A stretch of DNA of 6,089 nucleotides, from the NCBI GenBank assembly GCA_034436235.1, contig DAOTWB010000255.1:1-6089 (forward strand). Reading direction: 5' to 3'. The position numbers and the translations under genes were made by a program. Below the pieces are notes generated by a model, which searched no databases, had not been told where the DNA came from, and worked only from the letters and a program-made list of their open reading frames with translations. The stretch is from CP2-2F sp034436235. GTDB lineage: Bacteria > Chloroflexota > Anaerolineae > Aggregatilineales > UBA2796. Shown piece by piece: positions 1-4,457 of this stretch. The number at the start of each line of letters is the position of its first letter. The stretch's first letter is position 1.

Positions 1-111
1 ATGACGGTGGAGCTGATCGTGCCGGTGGCGCTTGAGAAAGGCTCGAAGTTCGCCATTCGCGAAGGCGGCTTGACGGTCGGCGCGGGCGTCATCACCGAAG
101 TGTTGGACTGA
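1..111 (+). CDS. tuf: Elongation factor Tu, C-terminal fragment (5' end outside window)
   Basis: This is the last 36 codons of EF-Tu, the GTPase that carries aminoacyl-tRNA to the ribosomal A site. The visible peptide covers the end of beta-barrel domain 3; the motif FAIREGG followed by TVGAGV and a short tail ending VLD is the near-universal EF-Tu C-terminus. The ATG at position 1 is an internal methionine codon in the family (the segment MTVELIVPVAL aligns with the middle of domain 3) and is not a start; the reading frame must continue upstream of the window. It ends in TGA 76 nt before rpsJ. A tuf gene directly upstream of rpsJ is the usual arrangement where the str and S10 operons are joined, so read-through into rpsJ is plausible. 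The identification is firm despite the short length. Confidence 0.96.
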   Translation: MTVELIVPVALEKGSKFAIREGGLTVGAGVITEVLD

Positions 112-129
112 TCGTCAACTGAGGATAAA
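103..129 (+). promoter_or_regulatory. Weak candidate promoter at the tuf/rpsJ junction
   Basis: TTGGAC at 103-108, overlapping the last tuf codons, lies 15 nt upstream of GATAAA at 124-129, which matches the -10 consensus at four of six positions. A start about seven bases after the -10 box would fall near 136, exactly at the base of the hairpin before rpsJ. The -35 match is poor and the spacer is short, so this is a guess from sequence; rpsJ may instead be transcribed only by read-through from tuf. Confidence 0.2.
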
Positions 130-135
130 TGCACT

Positions 136-168
136 GCACAGGGCAGCGCACAGCGTGTTGCCCTGTGT
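136..168 (+). promoter_or_regulatory. Strong RNA hairpin in the rpsJ leader
   Basis: CACAGGGCA (137-145) is the exact reverse complement of TGCCCTGTG (159-167). Inside it, 146-149 (GCGC) pairs with 155-158 (GTGT) through two C-G and two G-U pairs, and one outer G-U pair (136/168) can form. This gives a 14-bp stem with a five-base loop, ACAGC. It is followed by only three T residues (168-170), the first of which can pair in the stem, so it is a poor intrinsic terminator. The rpsJ Shine-Dalgarno region (GAGAGAGG, 174-181) starts five bases after it. Possible roles are an RNA-processing or stability element between tuf and rpsJ, a partial attenuator, or a ribosomal-protein-binding leader. In Escherichia coli the S10 operon leader is bound by L4, but I cannot show homology to that leader. 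The fold is seen directly; the function is inferred. Confidence 0.6.
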
Positions 169-187
169 TTGCCGAGAGAGGAAACGC

Positions 188-496
188 ATGGCAAAGCATA
201 AAATTCGCATTCGCCTCAAGAGCTACGATCATCGGATGATCGATCAATCGGCGAAACGCATCGTAGAGACGGCTGAACGGACGGGCGCGCGCGTCGTCGG
301 TCCAGTGCCGCTGCCAACGCGCATCGAGCGCTTCACAGTGCGCCGCTCGCCGTTCATTGACAAAGACTCTCAAGAGCATTTTGAGATCAGGACGCACAAA
401 AGACTGATTGACGTGCTTGATCCCGACAGCAGGACTATCGACTCGCTGACGCGGCTTGACCTGCCTGCAGGCGTGGACATCGAAATCAAAATCTAG
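188..496 (+). CDS. rpsJ: 30S ribosomal protein S10
   Basis: S10 belongs to the 30S head and also acts as NusE in transcription antitermination with NusB. The product is 102 residues, the usual bacterial length. It starts MAKHKIRIRLKSYDHR and carries the family hallmarks GPVPLPTR (38-45), ERFTV (47-51) and FEIRTHKRLID (65-75), ending in AGVDIEIKI. The extended loop around residues 50-60 is present. The ATG at 188 is chosen because it matches the family N-terminus and follows GAGAGAGG at 174-181. An in-frame GTG at 155 would add 11 unrelated residues and lies within the leader hairpin. This is the first gene of the S10 operon, 76 nt after tuf and 61 nt before rplC. Nothing in the protein looks abnormal. 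Confidence 0.98.
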   Translation: MAKHKIRIRLKSYDHRMIDQSAKRIVETAERTGARVVGPVPLPTRIERFTVRRSPFIDKDSQEHFEIRTHKRLIDVLDPDSRTIDSLTRLDLPAGVDIEIKI

Positions 497-497
497 C

Positions 498-505
498 GCA
501 CGTGC
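498..505. repeat. 8-bp perfect palindrome GCACGTGC after rpsJ
   Basis: GCACGTGC begins two bases after the rpsJ stop codon and is its own reverse complement. It is short and could arise by chance in GC-rich DNA. It has no loop, so it is not an RNA hairpin; it is noted only because it sits in the small rpsJ-rplC spacer beside a hairpin. Confidence 0.35.
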
Positions 506-512
506 ATTGTTG

Positions 513-541
513 CCCTAGGTATTGGACGGGATACCTCTGGG
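513..541 (+). promoter_or_regulatory. Imperfect hairpin before the rplC ribosome binding site
   Basis: AGGTAT (517-522) pairs with ATACCT (531-536) around an eight-base loop, TGGACGGG. The stem can extend across a small internal loop (T516 against C537-T538) by pairing CCC (513-515) with GGG (539-541). The rplC Shine-Dalgarno site begins six bases after the stem. The downstream TCTTTC is too broken for a terminator. Its position mirrors the hairpins before rpsJ and rplB. A regulatory role is inferred only from position. Confidence 0.4.
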
Positions 542-547
542 TCTTTC

Positions 548-552
548 GGAGG
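548..552 (+). promoter_or_regulatory. Ribosome binding site deciding the rplC start
   Basis: GGAGG lies five bases before the ATG at 558. It fixes the rplC start there, rather than at the in-frame TTG at 522, which lies inside the hairpin stem and has no comparable site. Confidence 0.8.
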
Positions 553-557
553 ATCGG

Positions 558-1193
558 ATGAAGGGTATCATCGGAAGAAAACTCGGCATGACACAGCTGA
601 TCGCACCTGACGGCAAGGTGACGCCTGTCACGGTCATCCAAGCTGGACCATGCTTTGTCACAATGATTCGAACAGCTGATCGCGACGGCTACACTGCAGT
701 GCAGGTCGGCTTTGAGGAAGTGGCGCCTGAGAAGCTGACGGGCGGCGAGCGCGGACATCTGCTCAATCGCAATTTGCCCACGCTGCGCTACCTGCGCGAG
801 TTCCGCGTGCGCAACGTGGATGTGCAAGAAGGGCAGCGCCTGACCGTCGAGATGTTCGGCACCGGCGACCGCGTTGACGTGGTCGGCACCAGCAAGGGAC
901 GCGGCTTCGCAGGCACGATCAAGCGTCACGGCTTCCATCGCCAAGCCACCACGCACGGCGCTTCGGATCGCACACGCGCGCCGGGCGGCAGCAGTTCAGG
1001 CACGACGCCCGGTCGCGTCAAAAAAGGCACGCGCCGTGCCGGGCGCATGGGCAACGAGCGCGTCACCACGCAAAACCTTGAGGTGATGGCGGTCGATCCT
1101 GAGCGCAATTTGTTGGCGGTCAAAGGCTCAGTGCCAGGCGCTGCAGGCGGTCTCGTCATCATCAAAGAGTCCGTCAAAGGGCGCAAAAGCTAG
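558..1193 (+). CDS. rplC: 50S ribosomal protein L3
   Basis: L3 is an early-assembly 23S rRNA-binding protein whose extended loop reaches towards the peptidyl transferase centre. The product is 211 residues, normal for bacteria. It begins MKGIIGRKLGMTQ and has GTSKGRGFAGT (110-120), THGASDR (132-138), TPGRV (150-154), AGRMGNERVT (161-170) and ERNLLAVKGSVPGA (182-195). The core fold is complete. In the loop, where E. coli has the methylated Gln150 in GSIGQNQ, this protein reads GGSSSGT, with Ser147 at the aligned site. The nearby widely conserved Phe and Met of VFKG and KMAG are Lys155 and Arg160. So the PrmB-type glutamine methylation cannot occur here, and the loop is more basic than usual. 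The gene is 14 nt from rplD, which implies cotranscription. Confidence 0.98.
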   Translation: MKGIIGRKLGMTQLIAPDGKVTPVTVIQAGPCFVTMIRTADRDGYTAVQVGFEEVAPEKLTGGERGHLLNRNLPTLRYLREFRVRNVDVQEGQRLTVEMFGTGDRVDVVGTSKGRGFAGTIKRHGFHRQATTHGASDRTRAPGGSSSGTTPGRVKKGTRRAGRMGNERVTTQNLEVMAVDPERNLLAVKGSVPGAAGGLVIIKESVKGRKS

Positions 1194-1207
1194 GCGGAGA
1201 CGAAGCA

Positions 1208-1852
1208 ATGAACGTTCCTGTGTTGGATATGCAGGGCAAACAGGTCGGCACGCTCGACCTGCCTGCTGAAATTTTTGAGTACAAAATCAACGTTGGCTTG
1301 ATGCATCAGTATGTAGTGATGCAAAACGCCAACGCGCGGCTCGGCACGCATAAGACCAAGCGGCGCGGCGAGGTCAACCGCACTAAAGCCAAGTGGTATC
1401 GCCAAAAAGGCACGGGACGCGCGCGGCATGGCAGCCGCAACGCGCCGATCTTCGTAGGCGGCGGACGTGCGCACGGACCGATTCCGCACAAGTACACCAA
1501 AGCTATGCCGAAGAAGATGCGCCGCGCTGCGATCAAGAGCGCGCTCTCAGCCTTGGCGCGCGACGGACAGCTGATCTTCGTGAACGAGCTGAGCCTGAGC
1601 GAGCCGAAGGCGAAACTGATGGCGGCGGCGGTCAAGGCGTTGGCAGGCGATCAAAGCACGCTGCTTTTGCTGCCAAAGCGCGACGAGATCGTGGAGCGCG
1701 CCGCGCGCAACCTTGAGCGCGTGATGTATTTGCACGCGCCGTACATGAACGTGCGCGATCTGTTGCGCCACGAGCGCGTGATCATCCCGCTCGCTTCGCT
1801 CGACGTGATCAAGCGCATTTTGCTGGGCGCGCCAGTGACAGCCGAGGAGTGA
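1208..1852 (+). CDS. rplD: 50S ribosomal protein L4
   Basis: L4 binds 23S rRNA early in assembly, lines part of the peptide exit tunnel and, in E. coli, represses its own S10 operon. The product is 214 residues. The N-terminal part ends near residue 45. The extended tunnel loop follows (about 46-90) with KAKWYRQKGTGRARHG (61-76) and APIFVGGGRAHGP (79-91). A globular C-terminal domain then has ARNLE (166-170) and the final helix. Lys67 of QKGTG corresponds to E. coli Lys63, whose change causes macrolide resistance; it is intact, so nothing here predicts resistance. GGAGA at 1196-1200 precedes the ATG by seven bases. The gene ends three bases before rplW, typical of translational coupling. Whether L4 regulates this operon cannot be told from the protein alone. 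Confidence 0.98.
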   Translation: MNVPVLDMQGKQVGTLDLPAEIFEYKINVGLMHQYVVMQNANARLGTHKTKRRGEVNRTKAKWYRQKGTGRARHGSRNAPIFVGGGRAHGPIPHKYTKAMPKKMRRAAIKSALSALARDGQLIFVNELSLSEPKAKLMAAAVKALAGDQSTLLLLPKRDEIVERAARNLERVMYLHAPYMNVRDLLRHERVIIPLASLDVIKRILLGAPVTAEE

Positions 1853-1855
1853 GTC

Positions 1856-2143
1856 ATGCATCTGTACGAAGTGATCAAGCGTCCGATCATCACTGAAAGC
1901 TCGACAGTCCTCGCCGCTGAGCAGAATCAGTACACCTTCGAGGTGGACATGCGCGCCAACAAGATTCAGATCAAGGAAGCGGTCGAGGTCATTTTCAACG
2001 TGGATGTGGTCAAGGTGGCGACTATGATCATGCCAATGAAGCGCGGGCGGCGCGGACGCAAAGAATATGCGCGCACGCCTGCTTGGAAGAAGGCGATTGT
2101 CACCTTGCCCAAAGGTCAGACCATCGGTTTGTTCAACGTATAA
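1856..2143 (+). CDS. rplW: 50S ribosomal protein L23
   Basis: L23 sits beside the peptide tunnel exit and is the docking site for trigger factor and signal recognition particle. The product is 95 residues, the normal short bacterial form. It starts MHLYEVIKRPIITESS, matching the family opening (YEVIKRPIITE), has NKIQIKEAVEVIFNVDVVKV (35-54) with the conserved strand-helix, and a basic loop KRGRRGRK (62-69). The start ATG follows GAGGAG at 1844-1849, inside the end of rplD, with only three bases between the genes. Downstream is a 105-nt gap before rplB, unusually long within this operon. No abnormality is seen in the coding sequence. Confidence 0.97.
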   Translation: MHLYEVIKRPIITESSTVLAAEQNQYTFEVDMRANKIQIKEAVEVIFNVDVVKVATMIMPMKRGRRGRKEYARTPAWKKAIVTLPKGQTIGLFNV

Positions 2144-2167
2144 GTGTCGTGTAGCTATCCGTTCCAT

Positions 2168-2193
2168 GCGCGTCAGCTGACCTAATGACGCGC
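2168..2193 (+). promoter_or_regulatory. Hairpin 1 in the rplW-rplB spacer
   Basis: GCGCGTCA (2168-2175) is the exact reverse complement of TGACGCGC (2186-2193), giving an eight-bp, mostly G-C stem with a ten-base loop, followed by TTTC. A perfect ten-base palindrome, GTCAGCTGAC (2172-2181), overlaps the left arm and the loop, so two pairings compete for the same bases. The short T run makes strong termination unlikely, and L2 and all downstream proteins are essential. It could be a weak attenuator, a processing site or part of a leader RNA. Confidence 0.5.
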
Positions 2194-2209
2194 TTTCAAA
2201 CGCACAGTT

Positions 2210-2231
2210 GCAGAGGGTGAAGTTCCTCTGC
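2210..2231 (+). promoter_or_regulatory. Hairpin 2 in the rplW-rplB spacer
   Basis: GCAGAGG (2210-2216) is the exact reverse complement of CCTCTGC (2225-2231), with the eight-base loop GTGAAGTT (a G-U pair could close it further). The stem ends four bases before the rplB Shine-Dalgarno core. Its right arm contains CCTC, which can instead pair with that core, so this hairpin would leave the ribosome binding site free when formed. Confidence 0.5.
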
Positions 2232-2241
2232 CAGTGAGGGA
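2223..2241 (+). promoter_or_regulatory. Alternative hairpin covering the rplB ribosome binding site
   Basis: TTCCTC (2223-2228) can pair with GAGGGA (2236-2241) by six consecutive pairs, one of them G-U, around the seven-base loop TGCCAGT. This covers GAGGG (2236-2240), the rplB Shine-Dalgarno core, and uses the bases of the right arm of the preceding hairpin, so the two folds exclude each other. This is a possible on/off switch for L2 synthesis. The pairing is visible; the biological use is inference. Confidence 0.35.
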
Positions 2242-2248
2242 AGAGAGA

Positions 2249-3085
2249 ATGCCCGTCAAAATCTACAAGCCTACCTCGCCCGGACGGCGCGGGATGACAG
2301 GCTACAGCTTTGAGGAGATCACGCGCTCCACGCCTGAGAAATCGCTGCTGCGCGAGAAGCACAGCAAGGCAGGGCGCAATCATCAGGGTCGCGTCACAGT
2401 GCGGCATCGCGGCGGCGGTCACAAGCGCCAGTACCGCATTATTGACTTCAAGCGCGATAAGTTCGGCATACCGGCGCGGGTCGCCTCGATTGAGTACGAT
2501 CCGAATCGCACGGCGCGCATTGCCTTATTGGTCTATGCCGATGGCGAAAAGCGCTATATTATTGCGCCGCTCAACATCAAAGTTGGCGATGTGCTGATGA
2601 GCGGACCGCAAGCGCCGCTGCGCGACGGCAACGCGCTGCCCTTGAGCATGATCCCTATCGGCACGATGATTCACAACATCGAGCTGGAGCGCGGGCGCGG
2701 CGGACAATTGGTGCGCGCCGCCGGCACTTCCGCGCAGCTGATCGGGCGCGAGGACAAATACGCTCAGATTCGCTTGCCCAGCGGCGAGATGCGTAAAGTG
2801 CGCGAGGAATGCCTCGCCACGATGGGTCAGGTCGGCAATCTCGACCACACCAACATCAAGTTGGGCAAGGCAGGGCGCAGCCGCTGGCTGGGCTGGCGTC
2901 CCACAGTGCGCGGCTCTGCGATGGACCCAGATAGCCATCCGCACGGCGGCGGCGAAGGTCGCTCGCCAATCGGTATGCCCGGTCCGAAAACGCCCTGGGG
3001 CAAGCCTGCGCTCGGGTATAAGACGCGCCGTAACAAGCGCACGGATAAGTTCATCATCCGCCGCCGCGCGGATAAACGCCGTTAG
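2249..3085 (+). CDS. rplB: 50S ribosomal protein L2
   Basis: L2 is a primary 23S rRNA-binding protein needed for subunit association and peptidyl transferase activity. The product is 278 residues, against about 273-276 usually. It begins MPVKIYKPTSPGRRGMT. The N-terminal OB-like domain carries VRHRGGGHKRQYRIIDFKRDK (51-71), the SH3-like domain spans about 125-200 (ELERGRGGQLVRAAGT, 145-160), and the C-terminal tail has HPHGGGEGR (230-238) and TPWGKPALGYKTRRNK (248-263). His230 corresponds to E. coli His229. The residue before it is Ser229, where Asp is common. The ATG at 2249 matches the family N-terminus and follows GAGGG at 2236-2240; an in-frame GTG at 2234 would overlap that site. The 105-nt leader holds hairpins that may control its translation. 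Confidence 0.98.
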   Translation: MPVKIYKPTSPGRRGMTGYSFEEITRSTPEKSLLREKHSKAGRNHQGRVTVRHRGGGHKRQYRIIDFKRDKFGIPARVASIEYDPNRTARIALLVYADGEKRYIIAPLNIKVGDVLMSGPQAPLRDGNALPLSMIPIGTMIHNIELERGRGGQLVRAAGTSAQLIGREDKYAQIRLPSGEMRKVREECLATMGQVGNLDHTNIKLGKAGRSRWLGWRPTVRGSAMDPDSHPHGGGEGRSPIGMPGPKTPWGKPALGYKTRRNKRTDKFIIRRRADKRR

Positions 3086-3120
3086 TGAGCGCCGAGAAGT
3101 GTTAGAGGTATAGAACGTCT

Positions 3121-3402
3121 ATGTCACGGTCACTCAAAAAAGGACCTTTCGTCGATCCAAAGCTGCTCAAACGCATTGAGGAGATGAATCGGCGCAACGA
3201 GAAGCGCGTCCTGAAGACGTGGAGCCGCGACTCGACCATCTTCCCACAGATGGTCGGGCATACCATCGCAGTGCATGATGGGCGCCGGCACGTGCCGATT
3301 TACATCACTGAGAACATGGTCGGGCATAAGCTGGGCGAGTTCGCGCCAACCCGAACCTTTCGCGGTCATATTGTCGAGAAGAAAGTCAAGAAGGGAGGCT
3401 GA
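3121..3402 (+). CDS. rpsS: 30S ribosomal protein S19
   Basis: S19 lies in the 30S head, next to S13, near the A-site tRNA and bridge contacts with the large subunit. The product is 93 residues, the standard length. It opens MSRSLKKGPFVD and contains WSRDSTIFPQMVGHTIAVHD (34-53), VPIYITENMVGHKLGEF (58-74) and PTRTFRGH (76-83), which together form the family signature. The short basic tail VEKKVKKGG is usual. The gap after rplB is 35 nt. The best Shine-Dalgarno candidate is AGAGGT at 3104-3109, with a rather long 11-base spacer; there is no better site closer to the ATG, yet the N-terminus matches the family exactly. The stop is five bases before the rplV start. Confidence 0.98.
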   Translation: MSRSLKKGPFVDPKLLKRIEEMNRRNEKRVLKTWSRDSTIFPQMVGHTIAVHDGRRHVPIYITENMVGHKLGEFAPTRTFRGHIVEKKVKKGG

Positions 3403-3407
3403 TCGAG

Positions 3408-3749
3408 ATGCCTGAAGTTTTCGCTCAAGCGCGCAGCCTGCCGATCAGCCCTCAGAAAATCCGCCTCGTCTGCGATCAGGTGCGCGGCAGAGATGTTGAT
3501 CAGGCGCTGGTGCTGCTGCAATACATGCCACAGAAAGGCGCTGCGCTGGTGCGCAAGCTGGTCGCCAGCGCCGTGGCAAACGCCGAGAACAACTTCGAGT
3601 TGAATCGGACAGACTTGTACATCAAGACCATCTATGCGGATGAGTCGTTCAAGCTCAAGCGCGTCAAGGCAGGCGCGCGCGGACGCTACAAGCCGCGTGT
3701 GCGCCGCTATTCGCATGTCACGGTCATTTTGGACGAGCGGGAGAGTTAA
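3408..3749 (+). CDS. rplV: 50S ribosomal protein L22
   Basis: L22 contacts all domains of 23S rRNA, and its long beta-hairpin forms part of the peptide-tunnel constriction. The product is 113 residues. The helical core is recognised by SPQKIRLVCDQVRGRDVDQA (14-33) and by VRKLVASAVANAENN (48-62). The tunnel hairpin runs roughly 78-103, with the basic segment KLKRVKAGARGRYKPR (82-97) and the closing SHVTVIL (102-108). No insertion or deletion in the hairpin of the kind seen in macrolide-resistant mutants is evident, judged by recall of the family. A strong AAGGGAGG (3391-3398), lying in the last codons of rpsS, precedes the ATG by nine bases. The next gene, rpsC, begins three bases after the stop. 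Confidence 0.98.
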   Translation: MPEVFAQARSLPISPQKIRLVCDQVRGRDVDQALVLLQYMPQKGAALVRKLVASAVANAENNFELNRTDLYIKTIYADESFKLKRVKAGARGRYKPRVRRYSHVTVILDERES

Positions 3750-3752
3750 GAG

Positions 3753-4418
3753 ATGGGTCGCAAAGTACACCCAGTCGGCTTCCGCCTGAAGATCAATCGC
3801 ACGTGGGAAGGGCGCTGGTACGCCGAAGGCGACCGCTACCGCGACATGCTGCACGAGGATTTCCGCATTCGCCAGTGGCTGAAGAAGAGCCTTGCCAATG
3901 CGGGCATCTCGCGCGTGGAGATCGAGCGCTATCCCGCGCAAGTGGTGGTGAATATTCACACGGCGCGTCCGGGCATCATCATCGGGCGCAAGGGCGATAA
4001 GGTCAAGGAAGTGCGCGAAGCGCTAGAGAGCCTGACCGGCAAGAAGGTCAAGGTGGAAGTGACCGAGATCAGCAAGCCGGATCTCGATCCGACGCTCGTC
4101 GCTGAGAACATCGCCCAGCAGCTGGAGAAGCGCATTGGTCACAGCCGCGCCATGAAGCGCGCCATTCAGCAAGCGATGCGGCAAGGCGCGCAAGGCATCA
4201 AGATCATGGTCAACGGGCGTTTGGCAGGCGCGGACATGGCGCGCCGCGAATGGCAGAGCGAAGGTCGCGTGCCGCGCAGCACTTTGCGCGCCTACCTTGA
4301 TTACGGCACTGCCGAAGCCTTGACGACCTACGGACGCATCGGAATCAAAGTCTGGATTTATACAGGCGACAAACTGCTGGAAGAAGAGACCGAGACGGCA
4401 GCCGCGCCAGCCGATTAG
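3753..4418 (+). CDS. rpsC: 30S ribosomal protein S3
   Basis: S3 is in the 30S head at the mRNA entry channel. The product is 221 residues, within the bacterial range of about 210-240. It begins MGRKVHPVGFRLKI. A type-2 KH RNA-binding domain has the GIIIGRKG loop at 74-81. The C-terminal domain has RAMKRAIQQAMRQGAQGIK (132-150), GRLAGADMARREW (155-167), EGRVPRSTLRA (170-180) and YGRIGIKVWI (193-202), then a short acidic tail. In E. coli Arg131, Arg132 and Lys135 form part of the ribosomal mRNA helicase site; here Arg132 and Lys135 are kept, but residue 131 is Ser. GGGAG at 3739-3743, in the end of rplV, serves as ribosome binding site. The gap to rplP is 39 nt. Confidence 0.98.
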   Translation: MGRKVHPVGFRLKINRTWEGRWYAEGDRYRDMLHEDFRIRQWLKKSLANAGISRVEIERYPAQVVVNIHTARPGIIIGRKGDKVKEVREALESLTGKKVKVEVTEISKPDLDPTLVAENIAQQLEKRIGHSRAMKRAIQQAMRQGAQGIKIMVNGRLAGADMARREWQSEGRVPRSTLRAYLDYGTAEALTTYGRIGIKVWIYTGDKLLEEETETAAAPAD

Positions 4419-4457
4419 AGGCGCGTTGCCACACGAACGAGCTGGAGGAAACGACCT

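Noticed and set aside
159..170. rpsJ leader hairpin as a full intrinsic terminator after tuf
   Set aside because: Only three T residues follow the stem before GCC; a strong terminator normally has a longer T run, and the operon downstream must be expressed.
155..187. Upstream GTG start that would extend S10 by 11 residues
   Set aside because: It lies in the leader hairpin, the added residues are unlike S10, and the ATG at 188 has a good ribosome binding site and the family N-terminus.
522..557. Upstream TTG start that would extend L3 by 12 residues
   Set aside because: The extension does not match the L3 N-terminus, the start lies in a hairpin stem, and the GGAGG at 548-552 points to the ATG at 558.
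1020..1025. A6 run in rplC (and another at 3136-3141 in rpsS) as a possible programmed frameshift site
   Set aside because: The frame is C AAA AAA G and not the slippery A AAA AAG phase, and both proteins continue in frame with fully conserved sequence to normal length, so no frameshift is needed.
2139..2144. TATAAG at the rplW stop codon as a -10 box for an internal rplB promoter
   Set aside because: It matches five of six consensus bases but has no credible -35 box 16-18 nt upstream and no extended -10 TG; a chance match within the GTA TAA end of rplW is more likely.
1547..2422. Long minus-strand open frame (291 codons) across rplD-rplW-rplB
   Set aside because: It lies antisense to three firmly identified ribosomal-protein genes, its translation matches no family I recognise, and it is explained by the GC-rich codon bias of the sense strand. 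It also crosses gene boundaries and a structured spacer.
3366..3959. Minus-strand open frame (197 codons) opposite rplV and rpsC
   Set aside because: Same reason: antisense to well-conserved genes, with no recognisable domain.
4407..4445. Weak stem (CCAGC/GCTGG with inner CGTT/AACG) around the rpsC-rplP junction touching the rplP ribosome binding site
   Set aside because: Short arms with large unpaired segments between them; unlikely to be stable and not distinguishable from chance.
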